From the NCBI GenBank assembly GCA_022573815.1, contig JACZTG010000005.1, forward strand, positions 62,001 to 126,000: 64,000 bases of DNA, given 5' to 3'. The notes under the pieces are model-generated. The model did not search any database. It was given only the letters and a program-made list of their open reading frames with translations, and was not told the DNA's origin. Position numbers and translations under genes: made by a program. Source of the stretch: Candidatus Neomarinimicrobiota bacterium (GTDB taxonomy: Bacteria > Fidelibacterota > SORT01). Shown here one piece after another: positions 1 to 8,008 of the stretch (position 1 is its first letter; every line of letters begins with the position of its first letter).

Positions 1-915
1 TTCTATCCAATCGTTCAGCTGCCCATCTTCTCTGGCCATTCCACTCGTGAGAACCACCAAATTTTTTGTGATTACTTTTAACGTTAACTGGGTGCCGCGA
101 GTTATTAGAGGTGGATTTCTAAGCATATCAGATCTTAGTATCCTGTTCGCACTGACTCCCCTGACTAATCTTTTGTCTTTCACTTCATCAAACGAATTTA
201 TGTATTTGTTTGAAGAGGCTTTAGTTGTTTCTCGTAACTCGACTCTAAAATCATCATCCCTGATATTTGAATTCCTGTATAATTGTCGATTTGTCACAAG
301 GACATCTTCAAATGTTCGAATGTTTACTGAAAAGGGAATAATTTTTTTGAAATTATTTCCGGATCTTAAAACAAGTTGTATTGTCACTCTTCCTCTGGAT
401 AATATTCCAATTGGTATGCTGAAATTCAGTGACGTATCATCTGAAGGTAGGATAATCTCGGCTGGCGGATTGATTACTTCCACTTGTAATTTTCGTACTG
501 ATGACGGAAAATTATCTCTCACATATTGCCGCAATAATTCTGCGACGAATTGACCTGAAATTGCGTTATAGACACGCTTAACCTTTACTTTTGCCGCTCC
601 GTCCAGAATTACCTTTTCACTGAGTTTCTCTTTGGCAAGGCGCAGCATCACAATACTCTTAGGTATATTTCTTGATCGTCCCGGAAGGGGCGCCGGACCT
701 ATCAAAACCCGCTCTAAATTTGATAACAATGGTTCCGCTATTTCCGATAAATTTGCAATATCCTCCAAGTAGATCTTTTCAGATGATATGGAAATATCTT
801 CAAGGAGTGTGACTGTGACGGTATTCACCTGAGCAATTGCAGGAAAGCCACCAAAAATTACTATAAAAAATGTTATCGAAAATAGTTTAGTCAAATTTCT
901 GAAATATGATTTCAA
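1..915 (-). CDS. flgA: FlgA, P-ring assembly chaperone (3' end outside window)
   Basis: FlgA is the periplasmic chaperone that helps FlgI polymerise into the P ring around the flagellar rod. I translated this frame directly from the minus strand: it is open from a TTG at 915 to the window edge (305 codons, no stop reached). The N-terminus is a signal peptide (basic start, a hydrophobic run, then a PAIAQ cleavage region at about residues 25-30). The C-terminal part has the SAF-like pattern of the family, with VTNRQLYRNSNIRDDDF followed by a second strand region ending in LVVLTSGMAREDG. It lies 3 bp after the flgG stop, so it is the last visible gene of the flgF-flgG-flgA unit. The TTG start is chosen because no ATG precedes the signal peptide; GAAGAG lies upstream. 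flgH/flgI would be expected beyond the edge. Confidence 0.85.
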   Translation of the reverse strand, partial: MKSYFRNLTKLFSITFFIVIFGGFPAIAQVNTVTVTLLEDISISSEKIYLEDIANLSEIAEPLLSNLERVLIGPAPLPGRSRNIPKSIVMLRLAKEKLSEKVILDGAAKVKVKRVYNAISGQFVAELLRQYVRDNFPSSVRKLQVEVINPPAEIILPSDDTSLNFSIPIGILSRGRVTIQLVLRSGNNFKKIIPFSVNIRTFEDVLVTNRQLYRNSNIRDDDFRVELRETTKASSNKYINSFDEVKDKRLVRGVSANRILRSDMLRNPPLITRGTQLTLKVITKNLVVLTSGMAREDGQLNDWIE

Positions 916-918
916 CAG

Positions 919-1707
919 TTATCTCTTCAGGTTTGTTGCAGTAGTCAGCATTTCTTCTGCCGCTTTTACCGCTTTAGAATTTATTTCATATGCACGTTGT
1001 GCAACTATCAGATTCACCATCTCCTCCACCACGTTTACATTTGAAGTTTCAAGAAATCCCTGATGGAGAACTCCTATATTGAGGGAATTACCGAAGTTCG
1101 TTAGGGGATCTCCCGATGCTGCGGATTCGCGATAAAGATTTTCACCTAAATTTTCAAGACCGGCTGGATTTATGAAATTTACCAACTCTATCTTGCCCAC
1201 TTCCACAGGTAGATCGTCGCCATCTACTATAACTGAAACAGTCCCGTCTTTGTTAATGGTAATTGCTACCGCATCCGAAGGTATTATCACTTCCGGTTCA
1301 AGTCTATATCCATGAGTAGACACCACTGACCCGTCGCTTGATAGTTTAAAAGAGCCATCCCGTGTATAGACGTCATTACCATTTACAGCTAAAAGTCGAA
1401 AGAATCCTCGTCCTTGTATTGCTAAATCAAAAGTATTATCCGTCTGAACCATCTCACCTTGTATAAAAATCTTTTGCGACGCAATAGCTCTGGTGCCGTA
1501 ACCTATTTGGAGGCTCGTTGGATCGGTAACACCATTATCTTTCGCCACGCCGATTGCTTTTATTGTATGATAAAGCAAATCCTGAAATTCAAGTTTTGTC
1601 TTTTTATACGCTGTTGTATTTACATTCGCTAAATTATTAGCGATTGTATCCACATAAAGCTGTTGGGCATACATTCCCGAAGCAGCAGTTTTCAATGCTC
1701 GAATCAA
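919..1707 (-). CDS. flgG: FlgG, distal rod protein
   Basis: FlgG forms the distal rod of the flagellar basal body. The 262-residue length is normal for the family. The N-terminal helix (MIRALKTAASGMYAQQ) carries the rod/hook signature with NNLANVNTTAYKK at about 24-36. The centre has the FlgG/FlgE/FlgF barrel pattern (FDLAIQGRGFF, VYTRDGSFKLSSDG). The C-terminal helix has the ETSNVNVVEEMVNLI and AQRAYEINSKAV motifs typical of FlgG rather than FlgF. It follows flgF by 28 bp and precedes flgA by 3 bp, so the three are co-transcribed. A GGAGGAAT Shine-Dalgarno sits before the ATG. Confidence 0.96.
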   Translation of the reverse strand: MIRALKTAASGMYAQQLYVDTIANNLANVNTTAYKKTKLEFQDLLYHTIKAIGVAKDNGVTDPTSLQIGYGTRAIASQKIFIQGEMVQTDNTFDLAIQGRGFFRLLAVNGNDVYTRDGSFKLSSDGSVVSTHGYRLEPEVIIPSDAVAITINKDGTVSVIVDGDDLPVEVGKIELVNFINPAGLENLGENLYRESAASGDPLTNFGNSLNIGVLHQGFLETSNVNVVEEMVNLIVAQRAYEINSKAVKAAEEMLTTATNLKR

Positions 1708-1735
1708 TTCCTATTCCTCCATTTTATATATAACA

Positions 1736-2476
1736 TTACCGGACTCTTCCCACTTCCCGCGCTTCTTTCTGCATTAATTCATCGTTGGTTTGAATGATTT
1801 TCTGATTAGCATCAAATTCTTTTCCGAGCGTTATCATCGTAATCATCTCCTGAACGAGATTTACGTTAGATGTTTCAAGATATCCCTGGGATATTATGTA
1901 TTTTTTTTCAGGTTCTATGGGATATACGCTTGCATCACGTGGGACAAATAAGCTATTGCCTATTTTCTTTATTTTTGTCAAATCCTCGAATGTTACAATG
2001 CGTAGCTTGGCGACTTCGCTACCGTCTACTTCTATCTCCCCATTTCTGTTTACATTTATTTCGAAGCCGTTTATAATAATTTCACCTCTATCGCCCAGAA
2101 TTTTATTGCCATTGTAATCTACAAGTGTATGATTTTCGTCGAGAGTAAATGACCCGTTTCTTGTGTAAGCAACGCCAGTCATAGTTTGGACTACGAATAA
2201 CCCTTCTCCGCTTATTGCCATGTCCAGTCTGTTCCCTGTTTCTGTCAGCTCTCCTTGAGAAAAATCAGTGTACTGAACTTGCACTAAAGATTTTACCGGT
2301 TCGCCATCCGGTCTTCTATTTTGTAGTTCTATTTGTTTATCCGACAGCAAACGTAAAAACTGCAAATCGCGTTTAAATCCTGTCGTTCCGGCATTGGCTA
2401 AATTATTTGCAATGGTTTCGAAACGACTCATACCTGCAACCATCCCGGCTGCGGCTTGGTATATTCCTTTAGGCAT
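1736..2476 (-). CDS. flgF: FlgF-type proximal rod protein
   Basis: A 246-residue rod protein of the FlgF/FlgG family. It shows FETIANNLANAGTTGFKRD near the N-terminus, DMAISGEGLFVV and AYTRNGSFTLDEN in the middle, and a C-terminal ETSNVNLVQEMITMI helix. The final helix diverges from FlgG (EFDANQKIIQTNDELMQ), which together with its position upstream of flgG favours FlgF. It is the first gene after a 270-bp non-coding stretch containing a sigma-54 promoter, so it heads the flgF-flgG-flgA unit. Its ATG is preceded by AAGAGGAATGAGGAG. Confidence 0.92.
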   Translation of the reverse strand: MPKGIYQAAAGMVAGMSRFETIANNLANAGTTGFKRDLQFLRLLSDKQIELQNRRPDGEPVKSLVQVQYTDFSQGELTETGNRLDMAISGEGLFVVQTMTGVAYTRNGSFTLDENHTLVDYNGNKILGDRGEIIINGFEINVNRNGEIEVDGSEVAKLRIVTFEDLTKIKKIGNSLFVPRDASVYPIEPEKKYIISQGYLETSNVNLVQEMITMITLGKEFDANQKIIQTNDELMQKEAREVGRVR

Positions 2477-2510
2477 ATTACGTTATTCTCCTCATTCCTC
2501 TTGATGATTA

Positions 2511-2526
2511 AGCAAATATAATGCCA
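2511..2526 (-). promoter_or_regulatory. Sigma-54 promoter for flgF-flgG-flgA
   Basis: On the minus strand the sequence reads TGGCAT-TATAT-TTGCT: GG and GC separated by exactly 10 nt, matching TGGCAC-N5-TTGCW at all but one of the specified bases. The predicted start of transcription is near 2500, about 25 nt before the flgF ATG at 2476. That no ORF covers this stretch and that two RpoN activators are encoded in the window support the call. Confidence 0.82.
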
Positions 2527-2638
2527 GAGTAAGAACTGAATTTATATTATTGACATATACCAAGTAATATCAATATCTTAGATGACGTTCTAATTTAAGA
2601 TTTGAATTGCTTATCGAGCGTTACCCTTTACGGAGAAT

Positions 2639-2686
2639 GGGTAATTATTTCCCTTTTTAATCACATTTGCGGAACCATTTTCCGCA
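2639..2686 (-). promoter_or_regulatory. Two inverted repeats upstream of the flgF promoter, candidate activator sites
   Basis: A perfect 7-bp inverted repeat TGCGGAA-CCATT-TTCCGCA lies at 2668-2686, and an imperfect one, GGGTAATTATTTCCC, at 2639-2653. They sit about 115-160 bp upstream of the -24 element, where NtrC-family activators usually bind. The core GGAA-N5-TTCC also occurs upstream of the flgD sigma-54 promoter. It could instead be a transcript-end hairpin for the response-regulator gene at 2747, but no T-run follows it in that direction. Confidence 0.35.
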
Positions 2687-2746
2687 TGGCGATTAATCCT
2701 TTTTCGTGAGTAATTCTGATTCAGGCAGTAGAATAAATCGGTATCG

Positions 2747-3130
2747 CTATAAATTTTCAAGAGATACTTTTTGCAACAAATCTCTGACTTTTGTTATCAG
2801 GATGGAACTTTGGAAAGGTTTGATGATATAGTCATCCGCACCCAGCTTGGATGATTCAATTACCATCTTACTTTCTGCAACAGCTGTAAACATTATAATA
2901 GGTATTTTTGAAACTTCTGGTACTTCTTTTATTCTTTTTAAAACTTCTAAACCATCTACGATTGGCATCATTATATCTAATAATATTAGGGCAGGTTTTT
3001 GTGTTATTGTTGCATGAATCCCTTCGAATCCATCAGAAGCGGTAAGAACCTCAAACCCGAGATTACTGAAAGTTTTTTTTATGAGTGTTCGAATAATCGG
3101 ATCGTCATCTATTGCTAATAATTTAATCAT
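2747..3130 (-). CDS. Single-domain response regulator (CheY/DivK-like)
   Basis: A stand-alone receiver of 127 residues starting at the ATG at 3130 (MIKLLAIDDDP), which overlaps the upstream stop as TAATG. A longer reading to 3202 would run 24 codons into the previous gene and add no receiver sequence, so it is rejected. It has the acidic pair DDD, the phosphoacceptor in LILLDIMMP, the conserved T in IIMFTA and the K in YIIKPF. There is no output domain. It is the second of two adjacent receivers at the end of the signalling block, just before the flgF promoter, and may serve as a phosphate sink or motor/kinase modulator. The target is unknown. Confidence 0.88.
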   Translation of the reverse strand: MIKLLAIDDDPIIRTLIKKTFSNLGFEVLTASDGFEGIHATITQKPALILLDIMMPIVDGLEVLKRIKEVPEVSKIPIIMFTAVAESKMVIESSKLGADDYIIKPFQSSILITKVRDLLQKVSLENL

Positions 3131-3489
3131 TACGATACATATTGCTTTATCTGTTCGAATAACGTTCGCGTATTCACCGGTTTTTCTATAAACCCCTCGC
3201 AACCGGCTTCAATCGCTTTCATCTTATCAGCTTCCCGTACATTAGCGGAGACTGCTATCAACGGAATATGTGCCGTACTTTCATCAGCCTTTAGAGTTTT
3301 TGCTACTGTACAACCATCTATTTCCGGCAGCTGAAGATCTAACAATATTAAATTAGGGATCTGATTCCGCGCTTTTTCAATTCCTATTTTCCCATTTTCA
3401 GCCTCCAAAACATCAACTCCATGATGACTAAGTATCTTTTTCAGAAGCAATCTATTTATGGGGTTATCTTCTATAATTAGTACTTTCAT
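3130..3489 (-). CDS. Single-domain response regulator (CheY/DivK-like)
   Basis: A 119-residue stand-alone receiver. Conserved positions are the acidic cluster in IIEDNPINR, the phosphoacceptor Asp in LILLDLQLPE, the Ser in IAVSAN and the Lys in FIEKPV. The EDNPINRLLLKKIL N-terminus resembles DivK and the receivers of hybrid kinases more than motor-binding CheY. It starts 9 bp after the hybrid kinase (3499-5601) and overlaps the next receiver by one base, so the three are translationally linked. It is probably phosphorylated by one of the neighbouring kinases. Confidence 0.88.
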   Translation of the reverse strand: MKVLIIEDNPINRLLLKKILSHHGVDVLEAENGKIGIEKARNQIPNLILLDLQLPEIDGCTVAKTLKADESTAHIPLIAVSANVREADKMKAIEAGCEGFIEKPVNTRTLFEQIKQYVS

Positions 3490-3498
3490 AATCTTTTT

Positions 3499-5601
3499 TT
3501 ATTGGGTAACCATTACTCCGATATCTTCGGAATATTCTATTATATCCTCACCCGGCGCTGATTTTTCCTCTACAGGGACAATTGCTTCTTTCGGGAGAAG
3601 AATTATGATATTTGTTCCTACATTTTGTTCACTCTGAACTAATATTTTACCGCCATGCAGTGTGATAAATTTTTCCGAGATAGGCAGACCCAATCCCGTA
3701 CCTCCATTGTCCCTCGTATAGGTTCCGTCAATCTGCCTGAACTCATCAAACATCACTTCAATTTCACCTCCGGACAATCCGATACCCGAATCCTGAATGT
3801 GATATGAAACAGCATTTCCCTCATCCATCTTGGCTTCGGTTGCTTCAGGGTTTTCCCAATCCGTTATATTAACTTCTTTAAGAGTCAATGTTATCACTCC
3901 GTTATCCGGAGTAAATTTGAATGCGTTTCCTATAATGTTTATTAATACTTGCTTGATTTTCATCGGATCCACTTTTACCTCAATTTCGTAATCCGGCAAA
4001 TTAACGTTCCATTCAATATTCTTCTTGGTAGCTTGTGGGAGAAATGTTCCACATATTTCTTTGCTTAGAAAACATAGGCTAACATCCGTTGGGAATATGG
4101 TCATCATCCCGGCTCTGATTTTGCTCAGGTCTAATATATTATTTATGAGATCTAAAAGATGAAGTCCACTGCTTCTGATATTTTCCACAAATTCTGACTG
4201 TTCTTCGTTCAAGTCACCTGTCAGACCGTCCACCATTACTTCTGAGAATCCTATAATTGAATTAAGAGGAGTTCTCAATTCGTGGCTCATATTAGCTAAA
4301 AACTCATCTTTTAATATGTTCACTTCTTTGAGCTGACTGTTTTTTTCCTTTAGTGCTTGCGTAAATTTTTCTCTTTCCCTTTCAAGAATCCAGCGCTCAG
4401 TTATATCTTTTATACTCCCTGATATATACGGCTCTGTCCCATATTCATCTATTACTACTTTCGAGGAACCGATGATATAAATTTCATCCCCGTTTTTCTT
4501 TCTGAATGGTTTTTCGTACCTCGACTCCGTTTTAGTTTCCAATAAATTGCTAATATATTCATTCCAGCTTTCAGGGTTATTATAAATGCTTTCTTTTATA
4601 TCATGATTTAAGAGTTCTTCTTTTGAATCATAACCTAATATCCGGATTAATGCCGGATTCACCATAGTCAAAATTCCATCCAAATTACACTGGTACATAC
4701 CCTCACTCGTGCTCTCGATTATTTGCCGATACTTCTCTTCCATAAGTTTTCTATTACTAACATCTTTTATTAGAGAGAACGTGCCGGTTAAGATTCCCTC
4801 TTCAATAATTGGGTGTCCGGTTATAATTGTCTGTTTTTTAATTCCTCTATAGTCTGTAAAGGTCAGTTGATAGCTGGAAGGTACTAAATTTTCTATTCTT
4901 TTTTTATCCTGTTTCCTGTATATTTCCCTGTTCTTTTCATCAAGAAAATCATTTACATTACTTTTCATTAATCTCTCTTTGCTGCACCCGAGAAATCGTT
5001 TAAGAGCCGGGTTGAAATCAATCGTATTACCGTTTAAGTCAAGCACCCAGAGAGGATCCAGCATATTTTCTATATATGCATCTCGCTTAGCCATCTCCTT
5101 GTTTAAATCGGTGATTTTTTGATTTGTTTCCGTGAGATTATCTATCTGCTCATATAGCCTGCTTACCAATCTTTGAGATTGTTCTCTGAGGTAACCTTCC
5201 TTCTTTTCTATAGATATATCAACCTCTAAAATTTTTCCATGAATAAAATCTTCGATTATTGAAGGTAGGTTCGTAAGATTCAGCGGCTTACTCAGAAATC
5301 CGCTTGACCCCGCACACACGGTTTTTTCCAGTCCTTCCGCATCAGTATCTCCCGTGATAACCACTATAGGAACATCCTTTAAAAGACTGTCTCCCTTCAA
5401 CATCGAGATAACTTCCCAGCCGGAGATATTCGGCAGATTTAAATCGAGCAAAATAAGATCCGGCATCTCCGCTTTCGCTATTTTGATACCTGATAATCCA
5501 TCAGTTGCTCCTATAGCATCATAACCTGCATTTGTCAACACTTCTAATACCAGATCAAGGAGGTTTTGCTCGTCTTCTATGTAAAGTATTTTTTTGTTCA
5601 T
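3499..5601 (-). CDS. REC-PAS-PAS-histidine kinase
   Basis: A cytoplasmic sensor kinase of 700 residues without membrane segments. Domains: receiver 1-120 (phosphoacceptor D53 in LLDLNLP); a charged coiled-coil 130-175; PAS 175-290; PAS 290-405; a second coiled coil; HisKA with H440 in FLANMSHELRTP; and HATPase_c with the N box (IIGNAFKF), SGIGL and GGTGLGL. The last 30 residues are acidic and look disordered. The first 4 bases overlap the preceding GAF gene (ATGA). A receiver at the N-terminus of a kinase suggests input from another phosphorelay, possibly the ATPase-less DHp protein just upstream. The signal is unknown. Confidence 0.9.
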   Translation of the reverse strand: MNKKILYIEDEQNLLDLVLEVLTNAGYDAIGATDGLSGIKIAKAEMPDLILLDLNLPNISGWEVISMLKGDSLLKDVPIVVITGDTDAEGLEKTVCAGSSGFLSKPLNLTNLPSIIEDFIHGKILEVDISIEKKEGYLREQSQRLVSRLYEQIDNLTETNQKITDLNKEMAKRDAYIENMLDPLWVLDLNGNTIDFNPALKRFLGCSKERLMKSNVNDFLDEKNREIYRKQDKKRIENLVPSSYQLTFTDYRGIKKQTIITGHPIIEEGILTGTFSLIKDVSNRKLMEEKYRQIIESTSEGMYQCNLDGILTMVNPALIRILGYDSKEELLNHDIKESIYNNPESWNEYISNLLETKTESRYEKPFRKKNGDEIYIIGSSKVVIDEYGTEPYISGSIKDITERWILEREREKFTQALKEKNSQLKEVNILKDEFLANMSHELRTPLNSIIGFSEVMVDGLTGDLNEEQSEFVENIRSSGLHLLDLINNILDLSKIRAGMMTIFPTDVSLCFLSKEICGTFLPQATKKNIEWNVNLPDYEIEVKVDPMKIKQVLINIIGNAFKFTPDNGVITLTLKEVNITDWENPEATEAKMDEGNAVSYHIQDSGIGLSGGEIEVMFDEFRQIDGTYTRDNGGTGLGLPISEKFITLHGGKILVQSEQNVGTNIIILLPKEAIVPVEEKSAPGEDIIEYSEDIGVMVTQ

Positions 5602-6434
5602 GCACTTAAGCTTTTGTCAATATCCAGCATATGCACCCCGTCACTTGTGTATTCAGAAAGAGCTATTTTTTTCACTTTTTGCAGATTTCTTAAAACATCT
5701 GATATCCTATCTACCTCTTTCATCACAATATGCAGCCGCTCAATTACTCTGTCCGGTATACCTTCAGGGTCCATTTCGAGAAGTTGTATATGCCCTGATA
5801 TCACAGCTAATGGATTGTTTATTTCATGGTTTATGCCAGCTGTAATGTGACCGAGCGTAGCCATTTTCTCCGCCTCAATCAGTTTTTCTTGAGCCTCTTC
5901 AAGAGCTATGTTGGCATCTTTAAGCTTTTGGTTATTAGCCTTTAATTTTGTGGTATACTCCAACTGGAGAATTATACCGGCAAGTTGAGTTGCGACAATT
6001 TCAAGATATTCTACGTGTGTTTGATTGAACATTTCAGGCTCACTATGCCCAAAATTAATCACTCCCACTAAATTGTCTTCTACCACCATCGGCACGGATA
6101 AAAACGACTTTAGGGAGCCATGATTAAATCGGGGGCCATCATGCAAATTTGAAAGAAGAATAGTTCGTTTTTCTTCGGCAACGTAAGAAGAAAGTCCCAT
6201 CCCTTTTCCGAACGAAAAATTCTGTGCTAAATCTACTCCTCCCCCGAAATCGCCTACTTTACCCAATTCTTGTGAGTCACCGCTATAAACGAATAAGGAT
6301 GCTGATTCGAATGGAACTAATCGGGATAATAACTTAAATATTTCCTCGAATTTTGTTTCGCCTTCCGTATTTGAACTGATAAGTTTAGAGATGGAACCAA
6401 GGATTTCGAATTCGGCTATGTTATTGTCATTCAT
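5598..6434 (-). CDS. GAF-DHp protein lacking a kinase ATPase domain
   Basis: A 278-residue protein with a GAF domain at about 15-160, a coiled coil at 160-195 and a HisKA-type dimerisation/phosphotransfer helix pair containing H203 in the H-box GINHEINNPLA. After the second helix (ending about 257) the protein stops at 278; there is no N, G1, F or G2 box, so no HATPase_c domain. The reading frame ends with a normal stop that overlaps the start of the next kinase, so this is not a sequencing truncation. The C-terminal tail YTSDGVHMLDI closely resembles that of the similar protein at 10569-11906. It may be a phosphotransfer or kinase-regulating partner; see findings. Confidence 0.85.
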   Translation of the reverse strand: MNDNNIAEFEILGSISKLISSNTEGETKFEEIFKLLSRLVPFESASLFVYSGDSQELGKVGDFGGGVDLAQNFSFGKGMGLSSYVAEEKRTILLSNLHDGPRFNHGSLKSFLSVPMVVEDNLVGVINFGHSEPEMFNQTHVEYLEIVATQLAGIILQLEYTTKLKANNQKLKDANIALEEAQEKLIEAEKMATLGHITAGINHEINNPLAVISGHIQLLEMDPEGIPDRVIERLHIVMKEVDRISDVLRNLQKVKKIALSEYTSDGVHMLDIDKSLSA

Positions 6435-6732
6435 AATCTTGGACAGAGGTTTTATTTTCAGCTTTTTTCGCTTTTAGGTTCATCTCGTAAATAAAGGCAA
6501 AAACCTCTGCGACAAGCGCATACGCTTCAGGTGGAATTTCTTCCATAACTTCAATATGCATGAGCATTTCCATCAGCGCAGGGTCTTCTTTTATTGGAAT
6601 GCCATATTCTTTGGCTATTAGAATTATTTCTTCAGCAGTAACATCATTGCCGCTGGCGATAATCTTTGGAATTATGCTTTCATCCAAATCATACTTTATT
6701 GCTGCTGCTGATAAATCAGTCTTTTCTGCCAT
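6427..6732 (-). CDS. FhlB, FlhB C-terminal-domain-like protein
   Basis: A 101-residue soluble homologue of the cytoplasmic FlhB/YscU C-terminal domain, downstream of the autocleavage site. Matching features are AAIKYD near the start, PKIIASG, AEEIILIAKEYGIPIKEDPAL and the closing PPEAYALVAEVFAFIYEMN, which parallel the FlhB of this window (18184-19248). The family (FhlB; YlqH in Bacillus) is known from flagellar operons and can partly replace the FlhB domain in export. In Bacillus it follows a FliK-like gene (YlqG). Here the FliK-like gene at 8005-9234 is separated from it by one kinase. It overlaps both neighbours. Confidence 0.88.
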   Translation of the reverse strand: MAEKTDLSAAAIKYDLDESIIPKIIASGNDVTAEEIILIAKEYGIPIKEDPALMEMLMHIEVMEEIPPEAYALVAEVFAFIYEMNLKAKKAENKTSVQDYE

Positions 6733-8008
6733 TGGGGTTTACCGGTAAGTCAATTATAAATTTTGTTCCTTTACCAAGTTCGCTTACTACTCGTATTTCC
6801 CCCGAGTGCTCATGGATAATTCTTTTACAAATATTGAGTCCTAATCCTGTTCCTTCGTCTTTGGTGGTATAAAAAGCTTCAAATATTTCATCAAGTTTGT
6901 CTTCGGGTATTCCAGGTCCTGAATCTTCTAACGTCACTCTCATAAACCCATCAACGGATTTTGTACTAATGATTAGTTTGCCATTTGTATCCATAGCCTG
7001 AACAGCATTCTGAATCAGATTTGTAAACACTTGCTCCAATTGATTTGGTTCACCCCAGACATATGCCGAGTCTTTTTCATAATTTTCTTCTACTACTACA
7101 GTTTTCATTTTTATAGATTTTGAAAACATCAATAAAACTTCCTGGAGTACTTCTTCTATGTTAAAATGCTTGAATTCCGTACTGCTTTTTTTCGCAAAAC
7201 GCGTAATACTTGTTATTAACCTGTCAATTTTCAGAGAATTTCGCACAATTATATTAAGATTTTCGGCTAACGAATCCTCAATATCATCTTTCATTAATAT
7301 CATGCGAGCCCTTGATAGCACTACTGTCAGCGGATTCGCTATATCATGAGCGATTGTTCCTGCCATTAATCCCATTGTTGACAGCTTATCGGATTGCAAA
7401 AGGTGCAGATATGACTGGGAAATGGTATCATTTGCTTCCTGAAGCTCTTTGATGACTTTATCCAATTCGGATGTTCGTTGTAATACCTTTACCTCAAGTA
7501 TATCATTTTGTTTTTGGAGTTCCGACTCAAGTTCTCTTCTGATTTTTTCAGAGTAGCTATATTCAATTGCCAATTTTATTTCCTGCAAAAGATCAAATGG
7601 ATCCCAGGGTTTTTTAAAGAGTTTATAAGCTCCCCCTTTATTTATAGCTTCAATAGCAATATTTACATCAGCATAACCTGTGGCTATTATCATGGGTACG
7701 TCTTTGTGTGATTTATTAAGTTCGGATATCAACTCTATTCCATTCATTCCGGGCATTCTGTAATCACTAATTACGACCGATAATGACTTCCCCTTTGCTA
7801 TCTTTAAAGCTTCTTCTCCACTTTCCGCGCGTAAAACTTTAAATCCTTCCATATCAAGCAGATTTTCCATCAGATCAAGAATTTCGGGTTCATCATCTAC
7901 GATAAGCACTTCGCCCTCTGAATGGATTACTTCCTCATTCTCCCAAGATTTTTCTTCTGCTGAAGAATCCATATCCCTTCCTTTTTGAAGTAGACCAATA
8001 CTCATCAT
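6716..8008 (-). CDS. REC-histidine kinase (NtrB-like)
   Basis: A soluble 430-residue protein: receiver at about 32-150 (phosphoacceptor D82 in VISDYRMPG), a coiled coil at 155-205, HisKA with H221 in AGTIAHDIANPL, and HATPase_c with NLIQNAVQAM, SGPGI and GTGLGL. The H-box and ATPase are of the NtrB/FlgS/FleS class that phosphorylates NtrC-type activators, so it is a good candidate partner for the sigma-54 activators at 38746 or 43730 (inference). The start forms an ATGA overlap with the upstream FliK-like gene, and the end overlaps fhlB by 17 bp. An alternative start four codons in cannot be excluded. Confidence 0.88.
   Translation of the reverse strand: MMSIGLLQKGRDMDSSAEEKSWENEEVIHSEGEVLIVDDEPEILDLMENLLDMEGFKVLRAESGEEALKIAKGKSLSVVISDYRMPGMNGIELISELNKSHKDVPMIIATGYADVNIAIEAINKGGAYKLFKKPWDPFDLLQEIKLAIEYSYSEKIRRELESELQKQNDILEVKVLQRTSELDKVIKELQEANDTISQSYLHLLQSDKLSTMGLMAGTIAHDIANPLTVVLSRARMILMKDDIEDSLAENLNIIVRNSLKIDRLITSITRFAKKSSTEFKHFNIEEVLQEVLLMFSKSIKMKTVVVEENYEKDSAYVWGEPNQLEQVFTNLIQNAVQAMDTNGKLIISTKSVDGFMRVTLEDSGPGIPEDKLDEIFEAFYTTKDEGTGLGLNICKRIIHEHSGEIRVVSELGKGTKFIIDLPVNPNGRKD

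Noticed and set aside
47-553. 168-codon open frame on the plus strand
   Set aside because: It is antisense to the flgA frame, which has a signal peptide and SAF-like motifs; the plus frame shows no domain.
2668-2686. Hairpin after the last receiver gene read as an intrinsic terminator
   Set aside because: No U-run follows the stem on the minus strand; kept only as a candidate activator site.
3131-3202. Extended N-terminus of the receiver at 2747
   Set aside because: The extra 24 codons overlap the upstream receiver gene and contain no receiver sequence; the ATG at 3130 with TAATG overlap is the natural start.
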